Shown here in pieces: positions 25,768 through 33,777 of a DNA stretch of 59,180 nt; position 1 is the first letter of the stretch, and each line of letters begins with the position of its first letter. The notes beneath the pieces are model-generated. The model saw nothing but the letters and a program-made list of their open reading frames with translations. It was not told the DNA's origin and searched no databases. The stretch comes from Butyrivibrio sp. CAG:318 (GTDB lineage Bacteria > Bacillota > Clostridia > Lachnospirales > Lachnospiraceae). Where the stretch lies: positions 1 through 59,180 of the forward strand of contig FR889230.1 in NCBI GenBank assembly GCA_000431815.1, read 5' to 3'. The position numbers and the translations under genes were made by a program.

Positions 25768-26466
25768 TTACCAGTCAAGATTCTGTGCCGGAATTTTGGT
25801 CTCGTTGCGGTAATCTTTACGGATAGCGCCGTCACGGAGCTTAATTACACGGTCCGCCATATTTTTGATGGCGTCATTGTGTGTTACCATTATGACGGTG
25901 TTGCCATATTTATGATTGACATCCTCGATAAGTTTAAGTATTTCTTTAGAAGTACTGTAATCAAGTGCTCCGGTAGGTTCGTCGCAGAGAAGTATATCCG
26001 GATTCTTGACAATCGCACGTCCGATTGATGTTCTCTGCTGCTGTCCGCCGGAAAGCTGTCCCGGAAGTTTATGCCTGTGCTCATATAATCCGAGAGTATG
26101 TAATAAATCATCTATATCAAGCGGTCTGTCGCTAAGATAAGCGCCGACCTCAATATTTTCTTTCACATTAAGATTTGGTATCAGATTGTACATCTGAAAA
26201 ACATATCCAAGGTGCTTCCTTCTGTATGCCGTGAGCACCTTCTCATTCATATTTGCCGTTTTCTCTCCATCAATTGCCACATATCCGCCGTCGGCATTGT
26301 CAATGCCGCCGATTATATTAAGCAAAGTTGATTTACCTGAACCTGAAGGTCCTAAAAGTACGCATATCTCTCCTTTTCCTACTTCAAAATTAATTCCCTT
26401 CAGGACATCAACTCTGTTATCGCCCTCACCATAGCTCTTTTTCAAATCTCTTATTTCCAAGAACAT
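25768..26466 (-). CDS. ABC transporter ATPase, LolD/MacB type
   Basis: This 232-residue nucleotide-binding protein has intact motifs: Walker A GPSGSGKST, signature LSGGQQQR, Walker B LLCDEPTGAL and the H-loop in MVTHND. It forms a transporter with the following FtsX-type permease (12-base gap). A short Fur-like regulator is encoded 24 bases upstream, so the operon may respond to metal or redox state. Confidence 0.93.
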   Translation of the reverse strand: MFLEIRDLKKSYGEGDNRVDVLKGINFEVGKGEICVLLGPSGSGKSTLLNIIGGIDNADGGYVAIDGEKTANMNEKVLTAYRRKHLGYVFQMYNLIPNLNVKENIEVGAYLSDRPLDIDDLLHTLGLYEHRHKLPGQLSGGQQQRTSIGRAIVKNPDILLCDEPTGALDYSTSKEILKLIEDVNHKYGNTVIMVTHNDAIKNMADRVIKLRDGAIRKDYRNETKIPAQNLDW

Positions 26467-26490
26467 TTTCCTATTCCTCTCTTTAATCCG

Positions 26491-26739
26491 TTAAGAAACC
26501 GCAACCTTATACATATTTTTCCTGCTGATCACACCGATTTCTTCAAGCGTGTTAATCATGCGGTACACCGTGGCCGTGCCTATTTTGCTGTCCTGTTCCA
26601 TAGCCCTGTAATAAATTTCCTTGCAGCAGGAAAAATCACCTTCGAGAATTATGTCAAGAATCAACATTCTCTGCCTGGTAATCCTGCATCCGTGTTCTTT
26701 TAATTTCCTGACGATTAAGTCTTTTTCCAACTGTTCCAT
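26491..26739 (-). CDS. Short Fur-family protein, DNA-binding domain only
   Basis: This 82-residue protein matches the winged-helix half of Fur: RITRQRMLILDII, then CCKEIYYRAM and the recognition segment GTATVYRMINTLEEIGVI. It ends shortly after the wing, so the C-terminal dimerisation and metal-binding half is absent. No continuation of a Fur C-terminus is visible downstream, and the ABC ATPase starts 24 bases later. The ATG at 26739 has AGGAG upstream. It may be a genuine mini-regulator or a decayed gene. Confidence 0.8.
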   Translation of the reverse strand: MEQLEKDLIVRKLKEHGCRITRQRMLILDIILEGDFSCCKEIYYRAMEQDSKIGTATVYRMINTLEEIGVISRKNMYKVAVS

Positions 26740-26767
26740 ATTGCATATCTCCTTTCCGATGTTATAT

Positions 26768-26801
26768 TTAAAAAGGGAACCGTGCAAACCGGTTCCCTTT
26801 A
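26768..26801 (-). terminator. Terminator after feoB
   Basis: AAAGGGAACC and GGTTCCCTTT form a 10-bp stem with a 9-base loop, followed by a T-rich tail on the minus strand. Confidence 0.85.
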
Positions 26802-26809
26802 TCTATCAA

Positions 26810-29338
26810 TTAAGCCTCGGCTTTCTTTGATGTCTTTACTTTAATGTTTAACTTATCGCTTTCCTTATATGGTCTGAAAAGCATGTAGATAATGTATGCA
26901 AGTATAAGAACCGCAACTATCACTCCGAATACATTTCCGTTACCCTTAAAGAGGCTGCCGAACTGGTTGATCATAAGTGCAATTACATAAGCAAATCCAC
27001 ACTGATAACCGATTGCGAACCATGTCCACTTAGGGCTGTTCATCTCTCTCTTAATAGCACCGATTGCTGCGAAGCAAGGAGCACAGAGAAGATTGAATAC
27101 GAGGAATGACATTCCGGCAACTGTCGAAAATGCACTTGCAAGTGAAGCATATACCGAAACATCTCCTGTTCCGTAGAGAATACCCATTGTTGCGACAATG
27201 TTTTCCTTGGCTACAAGTCCTGTAACGGATGCAACTGTTGCCTGCCAGTTACCCCATCCGAGAGGTTTAAATATCCAGCAGATTCCTTTGCCGATATGTG
27301 CAAGGATACTGTATTCCATCTGTTCCTCGGCAAGCATTCCGAATGAACCGTCAACCCATCCGAAGTATGATGTAAACCATACGAGGATTGTTGAAAGAAG
27401 AATGATTGTTCCTGCCTTCTTGATGAATGACCATCCACGCTCCCACATTGAACGGAGAAGGTTACCGATTGTCGGCCAGTGGTAAGCCGGAAGCTCCATT
27501 ACGAAAGGAGCCGGCTCGCCCGAGAACATCTTTGTCTTCTTGAGCATAATACCTGAAATAATAATTGCTGCCATACCCATGAAGTAAGCGCCTGTTGCTA
27601 TAAGCGGTGAACCGCCGAAGATTGCACCTGCGATCATGGCGATAAACGGCTGCTTGGCACCACATGGAATAAATGTTGTTGTCATGATTGTCATACGACG
27701 GTCACGCTCATTCTCGATTGTTCTGGAAGCCATAATACCAGGGATACCACAACCTGTACCGATAAGAATCGGAATGAATGATTTACCTGAAAGTCCGAAT
27801 CTTCTGAAGATACGGTCAAGTACGAATGCGATACGTGCCATATATCCGCATGCCTCAAGGAATGCAAGTAATAAGAAGAGTACGAGCATCTGAGGTACGA
27901 AACCGAGTACCGCACCGACACCGGCTACAATACCATCAAGAATAAGTCCACGGAGCCATTCAACGCAGTTAGCCGCATCAAGAAGTTTCTCAACAAGTAC
28001 CGGAATACCAGGAACCCATACACCGTATTCAGCGGTATCAGGAGCGCCGTAGTTTTCCTTGGCATAATCCGAATCCGGATCTGTGCTTAAGTAAGCTTCA
28101 ACCGCTGTTTCAAGATCGCTTTTGCCAACCTTTGGAGTATCCGTAATCTCAAGTGTCTCTTCATCCTGAACTTCGTATGTTACTTCTGCGTCATCAGGAG
28201 TAGCCGCAACGAGCTGTTCAAGTGCTGCCTTGGCACCTTCCTCTGTGTAATCATCTGACTCAACATCAAGTGCTGCCGCTATGTCGTCATTACCGTATTC
28301 CGATGTGAACGCATCGATAATCAGATCTGAATCACCGTATGCTTCTGCTGCTTCTTCATAACTCTTGCTTCCGATTCCGAATAAATGCCATCCGTCGCCG
28401 AAAAGTCCATCGTTAGCCCAATCGGTTGCTGCCGAACCAACGGTTACCATTGATATATAATATACCAAGAACATTATAGCAATGAAAATCGGGAGAGCTG
28501 CGAAACGGTTTGTAACAACCTTATCAATCTTATCTGAGACCGAAAGCTTCTTGGCTCCTTTCTTTCTTGTACAGCATTCATCAATAATTGATGAGATGTA
28601 TGTATATCTTTCATTGGTGATAATACTTTCGGTATCATCATCGAACTCGTCTTCAAGTGCCTTAATCTCCGCCGTAACATCCGGCACACTGCTTAACTGT
28701 TCTTTAATCTTGTCATCTTTCTCAAGAACCTTGATTGCGAAAAATCTCTTCTGTTCTTCGCTCACGCCGGAACCAAGCTTACCCTCTACAGAGCTGATAG
28801 CTGATTCAACGCTTGCTGCAAACTCATGTACAACACTTACAGACTGCTTAGCTTCTGCAAGTTCCACTGCTTTTTCAGCTGCTTTCTTAATTCCTGTTCC
28901 TTTAAGAGCGGAAATCGATACCACAGGGCATCCGAGCTTCTCACTGAGTTTGTCAAGATTAACTTTCTCTCCTGTCTTCTCAAGAAGATCCGCCATGTTT
29001 ACCGCAACAACAACCGGGATTCCAAGTTCAAGAATCTGTGTTGTAAGATAAAGGTTTCTCTCAAGGTTGGTTCCGTCTACGATATTAAGGATTGCATCTG
29101 GTCTTTCTGTTATAAGATATGTTCTTGCTACAACTTCTTCAAGAGTATACGGTGAAAGTGAGTAAATACCCGGAAGGTCCATGATTGTTACGCTCTTGTT
29201 ACCCTTGAGCTTACCTTCTTTTTTCTCTACCGTAACGCCCGGCCAGTTACCTACGAACTGGTTTGAGCCTGTCAATGCATTAAAAAGCGTTGTTTTACCA
29301 CAGTTAGGGTTACCTGCTAATGCAATTTTAATAGCCAT
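26810..29338 (-). CDS. feoB: Ferrous iron transporter FeoB
   Basis: This 842-residue Fe(II) permease has the N-terminal G domain (G1 GNPNCGKTT at 9-17, G3 DLPG at 54-57, G4 NMAD at 114-117), a helical GDI region, then Gate and core membrane segments (for example IPILIGTGCGIPG and FIPCGAK). Between the first membrane helix (about 281-303) and the next (about 462-484) lies an extra acidic block at about 318-440 that ordinary FeoB proteins lack. Two feoA genes lie upstream, and a palindromic operator sits 60 bases before the ATG. Confidence 0.95.
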   Translation of the reverse strand: MAIKIALAGNPNCGKTTLFNALTGSNQFVGNWPGVTVEKKEGKLKGNKSVTIMDLPGIYSLSPYTLEEVVARTYLITERPDAILNIVDGTNLERNLYLTTQILELGIPVVVAVNMADLLEKTGEKVNLDKLSEKLGCPVVSISALKGTGIKKAAEKAVELAEAKQSVSVVHEFAASVESAISSVEGKLGSGVSEEQKRFFAIKVLEKDDKIKEQLSSVPDVTAEIKALEDEFDDDTESIITNERYTYISSIIDECCTRKKGAKKLSVSDKIDKVVTNRFAALPIFIAIMFLVYYISMVTVGSAATDWANDGLFGDGWHLFGIGSKSYEEAAEAYGDSDLIIDAFTSEYGNDDIAAALDVESDDYTEEGAKAALEQLVAATPDDAEVTYEVQDEETLEITDTPKVGKSDLETAVEAYLSTDPDSDYAKENYGAPDTAEYGVWVPGIPVLVEKLLDAANCVEWLRGLILDGIVAGVGAVLGFVPQMLVLFLLLAFLEACGYMARIAFVLDRIFRRFGLSGKSFIPILIGTGCGIPGIMASRTIENERDRRMTIMTTTFIPCGAKQPFIAMIAGAIFGGSPLIATGAYFMGMAAIIISGIMLKKTKMFSGEPAPFVMELPAYHWPTIGNLLRSMWERGWSFIKKAGTIILLSTILVWFTSYFGWVDGSFGMLAEEQMEYSILAHIGKGICWIFKPLGWGNWQATVASVTGLVAKENIVATMGILYGTGDVSVYASLASAFSTVAGMSFLVFNLLCAPCFAAIGAIKREMNSPKWTWFAIGYQCGFAYVIALMINQFGSLFKGNGNVFGVIVAVLILAYIIYMLFRPYKESDKLNIKVKTSKKAEA

Positions 29339-29397
29339 TTTTCTTATTCCTTTCCTTGTTATATATAACTATCTCTTATTTGTTATCACTATTTTAA

Positions 29398-29413
29398 GTT
29401 AGTATATACTAAC
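29398..29413. promoter_or_regulatory. Iron-regulator box between feoA and feoB
   Basis: GTTAGTATATACTAAC is a perfect 16-bp palindrome of the GTTAG-N6-CTAAC type. It suggests a separately regulated feoB promoter; a TATACT lies inside the box, but its -35 is weak. Confidence 0.7.
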
Positions 29414-29429
29414 CCTAGTGTAAAAAAAA

Positions 29430-29651
29430 TTATTCCACACTAATCATTTCAGCATCAGCTTTTCTGAGTGAAAGCTCATATCCTCTTACCGTTACCTCTA
29501 CCGGATCTCCAAGAGGGGCCACTTTTCTCACATAGATTTCAACGCCTTTGGTTATACCCATATCCATGATACGTCTCTTTACCGGACCTTCACCTGTAAG
29601 TTTAACAACCTTAACGGTCTCGCCACAGGCTGTCTCTCTTAATGTCTTCAT
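29430..29651 (-). CDS. feoA: FeoA-domain protein (second copy)
   Basis: This 73-residue SH3-like protein has the FeoA pattern VVKLTGEGPVKRRIMDMG then VRKVAPLGDPVEVTVRGYELSLRK. FeoA proteins associate with FeoB and stimulate Fe(II) uptake. It lies 41 bases after the other feoA gene and 91 bases before feoB. AGGAG precedes the start. Confidence 0.93.
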   Translation of the reverse strand: MKTLRETACGETVKVVKLTGEGPVKRRIMDMGITKGVEIYVRKVAPLGDPVEVTVRGYELSLRKADAEMISVE

Positions 29652-29692
29652 TTCCTGCTCCTTTCTGATATCTGATAAATAATGACATCACT

Positions 29693-29905
29693 TTAGATCA
29701 TAATTCTGTTCGCCATATCGCGTCCTATCGCAACACGGGACTCTTTAACATTGACAATAAGATTGCCTCCGATTGAAGAGACAACTGTCACTGCAGCCCC
29801 CGGAACAAATCCGAGATTTTCCAAGAATCTTCTTGTATCTTCTTTACCGCCGACCTTGATTATCGTATTGACTTCACCTTCGCCAGCCATCGTTAAAGGC
29901 ATCAT
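29693..29905 (-). CDS. feoA: FeoA-domain protein (first copy)
   Basis: This 70-residue protein has the FeoA-type SH3 fold with FLENLGFVPGAAVTVVS and the ending SRVAIGRDMANRIMI. It is first in the feoA-feoA-feoB series and lies directly behind an iron-regulated promoter. The two FeoA copies are clearly different in sequence, so they are not a recent duplication and may play different roles in the Feo complex. AGGAGG precedes the start. Confidence 0.93.
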   Translation of the reverse strand: MMPLTMAGEGEVNTIIKVGGKEDTRRFLENLGFVPGAAVTVVSSIGGNLIVNVKESRVAIGRDMANRIMI

Positions 29906-29946
29906 CTTATCCTCCTTATGCGTTTAAAATTGTATTTCCACGTTGA

Positions 29947-29977
29947 TTAGTATATTCTAACCTGTATTAGTTGTCAA
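29947..29977 (-). promoter_or_regulatory. feo promoter with overlapping iron-regulator box
   Basis: On the minus strand TTGACA (29972-29977) and TATACT (29949-29954) are 17 bases apart. The box TTAG-TATATT-CTAA (29947-29960, plus strand) covers the -10, so a bound repressor would block RNA polymerase. Layout and hexamers equal those of the DUF3793-flavodoxin promoter. Confidence 0.8.
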
Positions 29978-30019
29978 TAACTTTTTTCATTTTTTTAAAT
30001 TTTTTTCTCAATAAGGCGT

Positions 30020-30048
30020 TTGAAAAAATATACCGATTATGATATAAT
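30020..30048 (+). promoter_or_regulatory. Promoter of the DtxR-family gene
   Basis: TTGAAA (30020-30025) and TATAAT (30043-30048) are 17 bases apart. The transcript would start near 30055, so the open frame running back to the TTG at 30020 cannot be the coding start. Confidence 0.75.
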
Positions 30049-30118
30049 GAGCATGTTAATTGAAAGCCGGACTACATATGAGGAATACCGGTATAAAATA
30101 AGAGAAAGGTTATCTATT

Positions 30119-30487
30119 ATGGTACTTAATGAATCAACTGAAAATTATCTCGAAGCTATCCTGATGCTGAGTTCGAAGCTTCCCGTAGTACGTTCAGTGG
30201 ATATTGCGAACGAGCTCGGTTTTAAGAAGCCCAGTATCAGCATTGCGATGAAGAATCTCAAAGAGAAAGAATATATAACCGTGACCGATGCCGGATATAT
30301 CTATCTGACAGAGAGCGGTAAGAAAATAGCTGAAAGCACTTTAGAGCGTCATGAATTTTTCTCCAAATGGCTTGTAAGCCTCGGCGTTGATAAGGCAACG
30401 GCGTCCGATGATGCATGTAAGATTGAGCATGTATTAAGCCAGCAGAGTTTTGATGCGATTCGTAATTTTGTTACCAATGCAAAATAA
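30119..30487 (+). CDS. DtxR/MntR-family metal-dependent regulator
   Basis: This 122-residue protein has the DtxR winged helix (VRSVDIANELGFKKPSISIAMKNLKEKEYI) and the dimerisation/metal helices (ESTLERHEFFSKWLVSLGV and DACKIEHVLSQ with conserved His, Glu and Cys positions). It lacks the SH3-like third domain of long DtxR proteins. It is divergent from the feo operon and is the obvious candidate to bind the TTAG-N6-CTAA boxes there and at the flavodoxin promoter. The ATG at 30119 has GAAAGG upstream and lies behind the promoter at 30020-30048. Confidence 0.9.
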   Translation: MVLNESTENYLEAILMLSSKLPVVRSVDIANELGFKKPSISIAMKNLKEKEYITVTDAGYIYLTESGKKIAESTLERHEFFSKWLVSLGVDKATASDDACKIEHVLSQQSFDAIRNFVTNAK

Positions 30488-30493
30488 TATATT

Positions 30494-30532
30494 TTAAAAT
30501 AAAGCATTGCAAACTGCAATGCTTTAAAATTA
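30494..30532. terminator. Bidirectional terminator between the DtxR gene and pflA
   Basis: TAAAGCATTGCA pairs with TGCAATGCTTTA around a 3-base loop, with A/T runs on both sides, serving both convergent genes. Confidence 0.85.
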
Positions 30533-31276
30533 CTATTTGTATTTTTGGGTATTTAATATCTCATTGGCATTAGCAATTCGTTCCTGTGTCGGTGGTTCAA
30601 CACCTTCAAGCGGATACGGTATACCCATGATTTCCCACTTGTGTACGCCGAATACATGATACGGAAGGACTTCTACCCTGCGTACCGTGTGAAGTGACCC
30701 GATAAAATCGGCAAGTTTCTTAAGAAGCCCGTCATCATCGCTTGCACCCACGCCTCCACTTACCAGAACATGTCTTATCCACATATCCTTGCCGGTATCG
30801 CTTAAATACCTTGCACAGTCAAGTATATTGGCATTGGTATGTCCTGTCAGAGCTTTGTGCTTCTCATCATCGATGTTCTTGATATCAAGCATGACAAGGT
30901 CGGTGTACTTAATGAGTTCAACGAATTTGTCAAAAAAAGGATTTTCCCTCGTGAATGGCTGCCCTGCTGTATCAAGACAGGTGTTTATGCCCATTTCCTT
31001 CGCTTTTCTAAACAATTCCGTGAGAAAATCTATCTGCAAAAGCGGTTCTCCGCCGCTGACGGTAATCCCGCCGGCATCTCCCCAGTAAGTTTTGTACCGC
31101 AGTGCTTTTTTTAGCAATTCATCGGTCGTATATTCGGTTCCTCTGCCGGACTCCCATGTGTCTGGATTATGGCAGAATTGGCATCTCATATTACATCCTG
31201 TCAGAAAAATCACAAATCTTATTCCCGGCCCGTCCACCGAACCAAATGTTTCTATTGAATGTACATAACCTGTCAT
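30533..31276 (-). CDS. pflA: Pyruvate formate-lyase activating enzyme
   Basis: This 247-residue radical-SAM enzyme has the cluster motif C28-x3-C32-x2-C35 (TGCNMRCQFCHNPD) and the SAM-binding GGEP (VSGGEPLLQ). It uses an Fe4S4 cluster and S-adenosylmethionine to put the glycyl radical on PflB. It lies 65 bases downstream of pflB, behind a terminator hairpin, so it may be expressed by partial read-through. Confidence 0.95.
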   Translation of the reverse strand: MTGYVHSIETFGSVDGPGIRFVIFLTGCNMRCQFCHNPDTWESGRGTEYTTDELLKKALRYKTYWGDAGGITVSGGEPLLQIDFLTELFRKAKEMGINTCLDTAGQPFTRENPFFDKFVELIKYTDLVMLDIKNIDDEKHKALTGHTNANILDCARYLSDTGKDMWIRHVLVSGGVGASDDDGLLKKLADFIGSLHTVRRVEVLPYHVFGVHKWEIMGIPYPLEGVEPPTQERIANANEILNTQKYK

Positions 31277-31296
31277 AAATCTTACCTCTTTCTATG

Positions 31297-31327
31297 CAAA
31301 AAGGGCGGTGCATAAGCCCGCCCTTTC
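31297..31327 (-). terminator. Hairpin between pflB and pflA
   Basis: AAAGGGCGG pairs with its complement around a short loop and is followed by TTTTTG on the minus strand. It may set the ratio of PflB to its activase. Confidence 0.75.
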
Positions 31328-31341
31328 ATTAAGATTAAATC

Positions 31342-33594
31342 TTAGAGTGTTCCGTGGCATGTTCTTGCAATAACATCAAGCTGCTGCTCTCTTGTGAGGT
31401 CAATGAACTTAACCGCATATCCGGATACACGGATTGTGAAGTTAGCATATTCCTCTTTCTCAGGATGCTCCATGGCATCAATAAGTTTCTCGGTGCCGAA
31501 TACATTGACATTGAGGTGATGTGCACCCTGTTCAAAATATCCGTCCATTACGTGGACAAGGTTGTCAACTCTTTCGCCGTTATCATGTCCGAGTGCATCC
31601 GGATGAATAGTCTGTGTATTGGAAATACCGTCAAGCGCATATTCATACGGAAGTTTGGCAACTGAGTTAAGTGAAGCAAGAAGTCCGTTCTGCTCTGCAC
31701 CGTAACTTGGGTTAGCTCCCGGTGAGAACGGTTCGCCTGCTTTACGTCCGTCAGGAAGAGCACCTGTAGCCTTACCGTATACTACGTTGGATGTGATTGT
31801 GAGGATTGAAGTTGTAGGCTCTGAATCACGGTATGTCTCGAATTTCTCAAGCTTGCCCATGAATGTTTTAAGAAGCCATACAGCAATCTCATCAGCTCTC
31901 TCATCATCATTGCCGTATTTAGGGAATTCGCCCTCTACCTGGTAGTCTACAACAAGACCGTTCTCATTGCGGACTGTTTTAACTTTAGCATATTTGATAG
32001 CACTGAGTGAGTCAACTACATGTGAAAAACCAGCGATACCTGTTGCAAATGTACGTCTTACGTTGGTATCGATAAGTGCCATCTCGGCTGCTTCATAGTA
32101 ATATTTATCATGCATATAATGGATAAGGTTGAGTGTATTTACATACAAGCCTGCAAGCCAGTCCATCATCTTGTCGTATTTGGCCATTACTTCATCATAA
32201 TCAAGGTATTCGGAAGTAATCGGCTGATATGCAGGTCCTACCTGATCGCCTGACTTCATGTCAACGCCGCCGTTGATCGCATAGTTAAGGCACTTAGCGA
32301 GGTTGGCTCTTGCGCCGAAGAACTGCATTTCCTTACCTGTCTGTGTAGCGGATACACAGCAGCAGATAGAATAATCATCGCCCCATACAGGTCTCATTAC
32401 ATCATCATTCTCATACTGGATCGAGCTTGTTGTGATAGAGATGTATGCTGCATATTTTCTGAAGTTATCAGGAAGTCTCTTTGAGTAAAGAACCGTAAGG
32501 TTCGGCTCAGGTGAAGGTCCCATGTTCTCAAGTGTATGAAGGAATCTGTAATCAGTCTTCGTAACCATTGAACGTCCGTCCTGTCCGAGTCCGCCGACCT
32601 CAAGTGTTGCCCATACCGGGTCTCCTGAGAAAAGCTCATTATACGACTTGATTCTTGCGAATTTAACCATTCTGCACTTCATCGTAAGATGGTCGATAAG
32701 TTCCTGTGCTTCATCCTCTGTAAGAATACCGGCATCCATATCCCTCTTAATATAAATATCAAGGAATGTAGATACACGGCCGACGCTCATTGCTGCACCG
32801 TTCTGTGTCTTGATAGCTGCAAGATATCCGAAATAAAGCCACTGAACAGCTTCTTTTGCATTGGAAGCCGGAGCGGAAATATCATATCCGTAGATCTGAG
32901 CCATCTCTTTCATTCCCTTAAGAGCCTTGATCTGCTCTGCAATTTCCTCACGGAGACGGATAACTTTCTCTGTCATTGTTCCGTTACCGCACTCAGCAAG
33001 GTCTTTCTGTTTCTGCTCAATGAGATAATCAACACCGTAAAGAGCGACTCTTCTGTAATCGCCTACGATTCTTCCTCTTCCGTATGTGTCAGGAAGACCT
33101 GTCATAATCTTATTCTTACGTGCTTTACGCATCTCAGGAGTATATGCATCGAATACTGCCTGATTATGTGTTTTATGATATACATTAAATACTTTGTCAA
33201 GTTCCGGTGACGGAGTGTATCCATACATTTCGCATGATTCCTCAGCCATCTTGATACCGCCGTAAGGCATAAATGCTCTCTTAAGCGGCTTATCTGTCTG
33301 AAGGCCTACAACCTTCTCAAGATTTTTATATTCATCGCAGATATATCCAGGTCCGTGAGATGTAAGAGATGATACTATATCCGTATCCATGTCAAGGACA
33401 CCGCCCTTGGCACGCTCAGCCTTCTGAAGCTCCTGAAGCTTTCCCCAGAGCTTGTCCGTTGCATCTGTAGGTCCTACAAGAAATGTTTCATCACCGTCAT
33501 ACGGTGTGTAGTTTTCCTGGATAAAATCGCGGGTATTGATTTCATCCTTCCAGATTTTTCCTTTAAATCCTTCCCATTCTTTTCTTTCAGGCAT
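31342..33594 (-). CDS. pflB: Formate acetyltransferase (pyruvate formate-lyase)
   Basis: This 750-residue glycyl-radical enzyme splits pyruvate and CoA into acetyl-CoA and formate in anaerobic fermentation. The active-site cysteines lie in SICCCVSATQ (residues 411-413). The radical glycine is G725 in RVSGYAV, and the C-terminal tail matches the family. The ATG at 33594 (MPERKEW) has AGGAGG upstream; the open frame extends 20 codons further without a ribosome site. It is followed by its activase gene. Confidence 0.96.
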   Translation of the reverse strand: MPERKEWEGFKGKIWKDEINTRDFIQENYTPYDGDETFLVGPTDATDKLWGKLQELQKAERAKGGVLDMDTDIVSSLTSHGPGYICDEYKNLEKVVGLQTDKPLKRAFMPYGGIKMAEESCEMYGYTPSPELDKVFNVYHKTHNQAVFDAYTPEMRKARKNKIMTGLPDTYGRGRIVGDYRRVALYGVDYLIEQKQKDLAECGNGTMTEKVIRLREEIAEQIKALKGMKEMAQIYGYDISAPASNAKEAVQWLYFGYLAAIKTQNGAAMSVGRVSTFLDIYIKRDMDAGILTEDEAQELIDHLTMKCRMVKFARIKSYNELFSGDPVWATLEVGGLGQDGRSMVTKTDYRFLHTLENMGPSPEPNLTVLYSKRLPDNFRKYAAYISITTSSIQYENDDVMRPVWGDDYSICCCVSATQTGKEMQFFGARANLAKCLNYAINGGVDMKSGDQVGPAYQPITSEYLDYDEVMAKYDKMMDWLAGLYVNTLNLIHYMHDKYYYEAAEMALIDTNVRRTFATGIAGFSHVVDSLSAIKYAKVKTVRNENGLVVDYQVEGEFPKYGNDDERADEIAVWLLKTFMGKLEKFETYRDSEPTTSILTITSNVVYGKATGALPDGRKAGEPFSPGANPSYGAEQNGLLASLNSVAKLPYEYALDGISNTQTIHPDALGHDNGERVDNLVHVMDGYFEQGAHHLNVNVFGTEKLIDAMEHPEKEEYANFTIRVSGYAVKFIDLTREQQLDVIARTCHGTL

Positions 33595-33642
33595 TATTAG
33601 ATATCCTCCTGTTGTTAATATTATTTCCCTGTTGCGTGCTAA

Positions 33643-33670
33643 GTATAACATCAAGATATAGTAATATCAA
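33643..33670 (-). promoter_or_regulatory. Candidate pflB promoter
   Basis: On the minus strand TTGATA (33665-33670) and TTATAC (33643-33648) are 16 bases apart. Just upstream lies the inverted repeat TAGTA-AAA-TACTA (33671-33683), a possible regulator site. Confidence 0.55.
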
Positions 33671-33723
33671 TAGTAAAATACTACTAAATATTGTAATTGT
33701 TAAAAAATTATCAATTTGAAGCA

Positions 33724-33772
33724 CTAAAAAAGGTGCAGAAAATATCGTAAAGCATATCTGCACCTTAAAAAA
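33724..33772 (-). terminator. Terminator after the DUF4097 gene
   Basis: AAGGTGCAGA and TCTGCACCTT form a 10-bp stem with a T-run tail on the minus strand. Confidence 0.85.
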
Positions 33773-33777
33773 TACAA

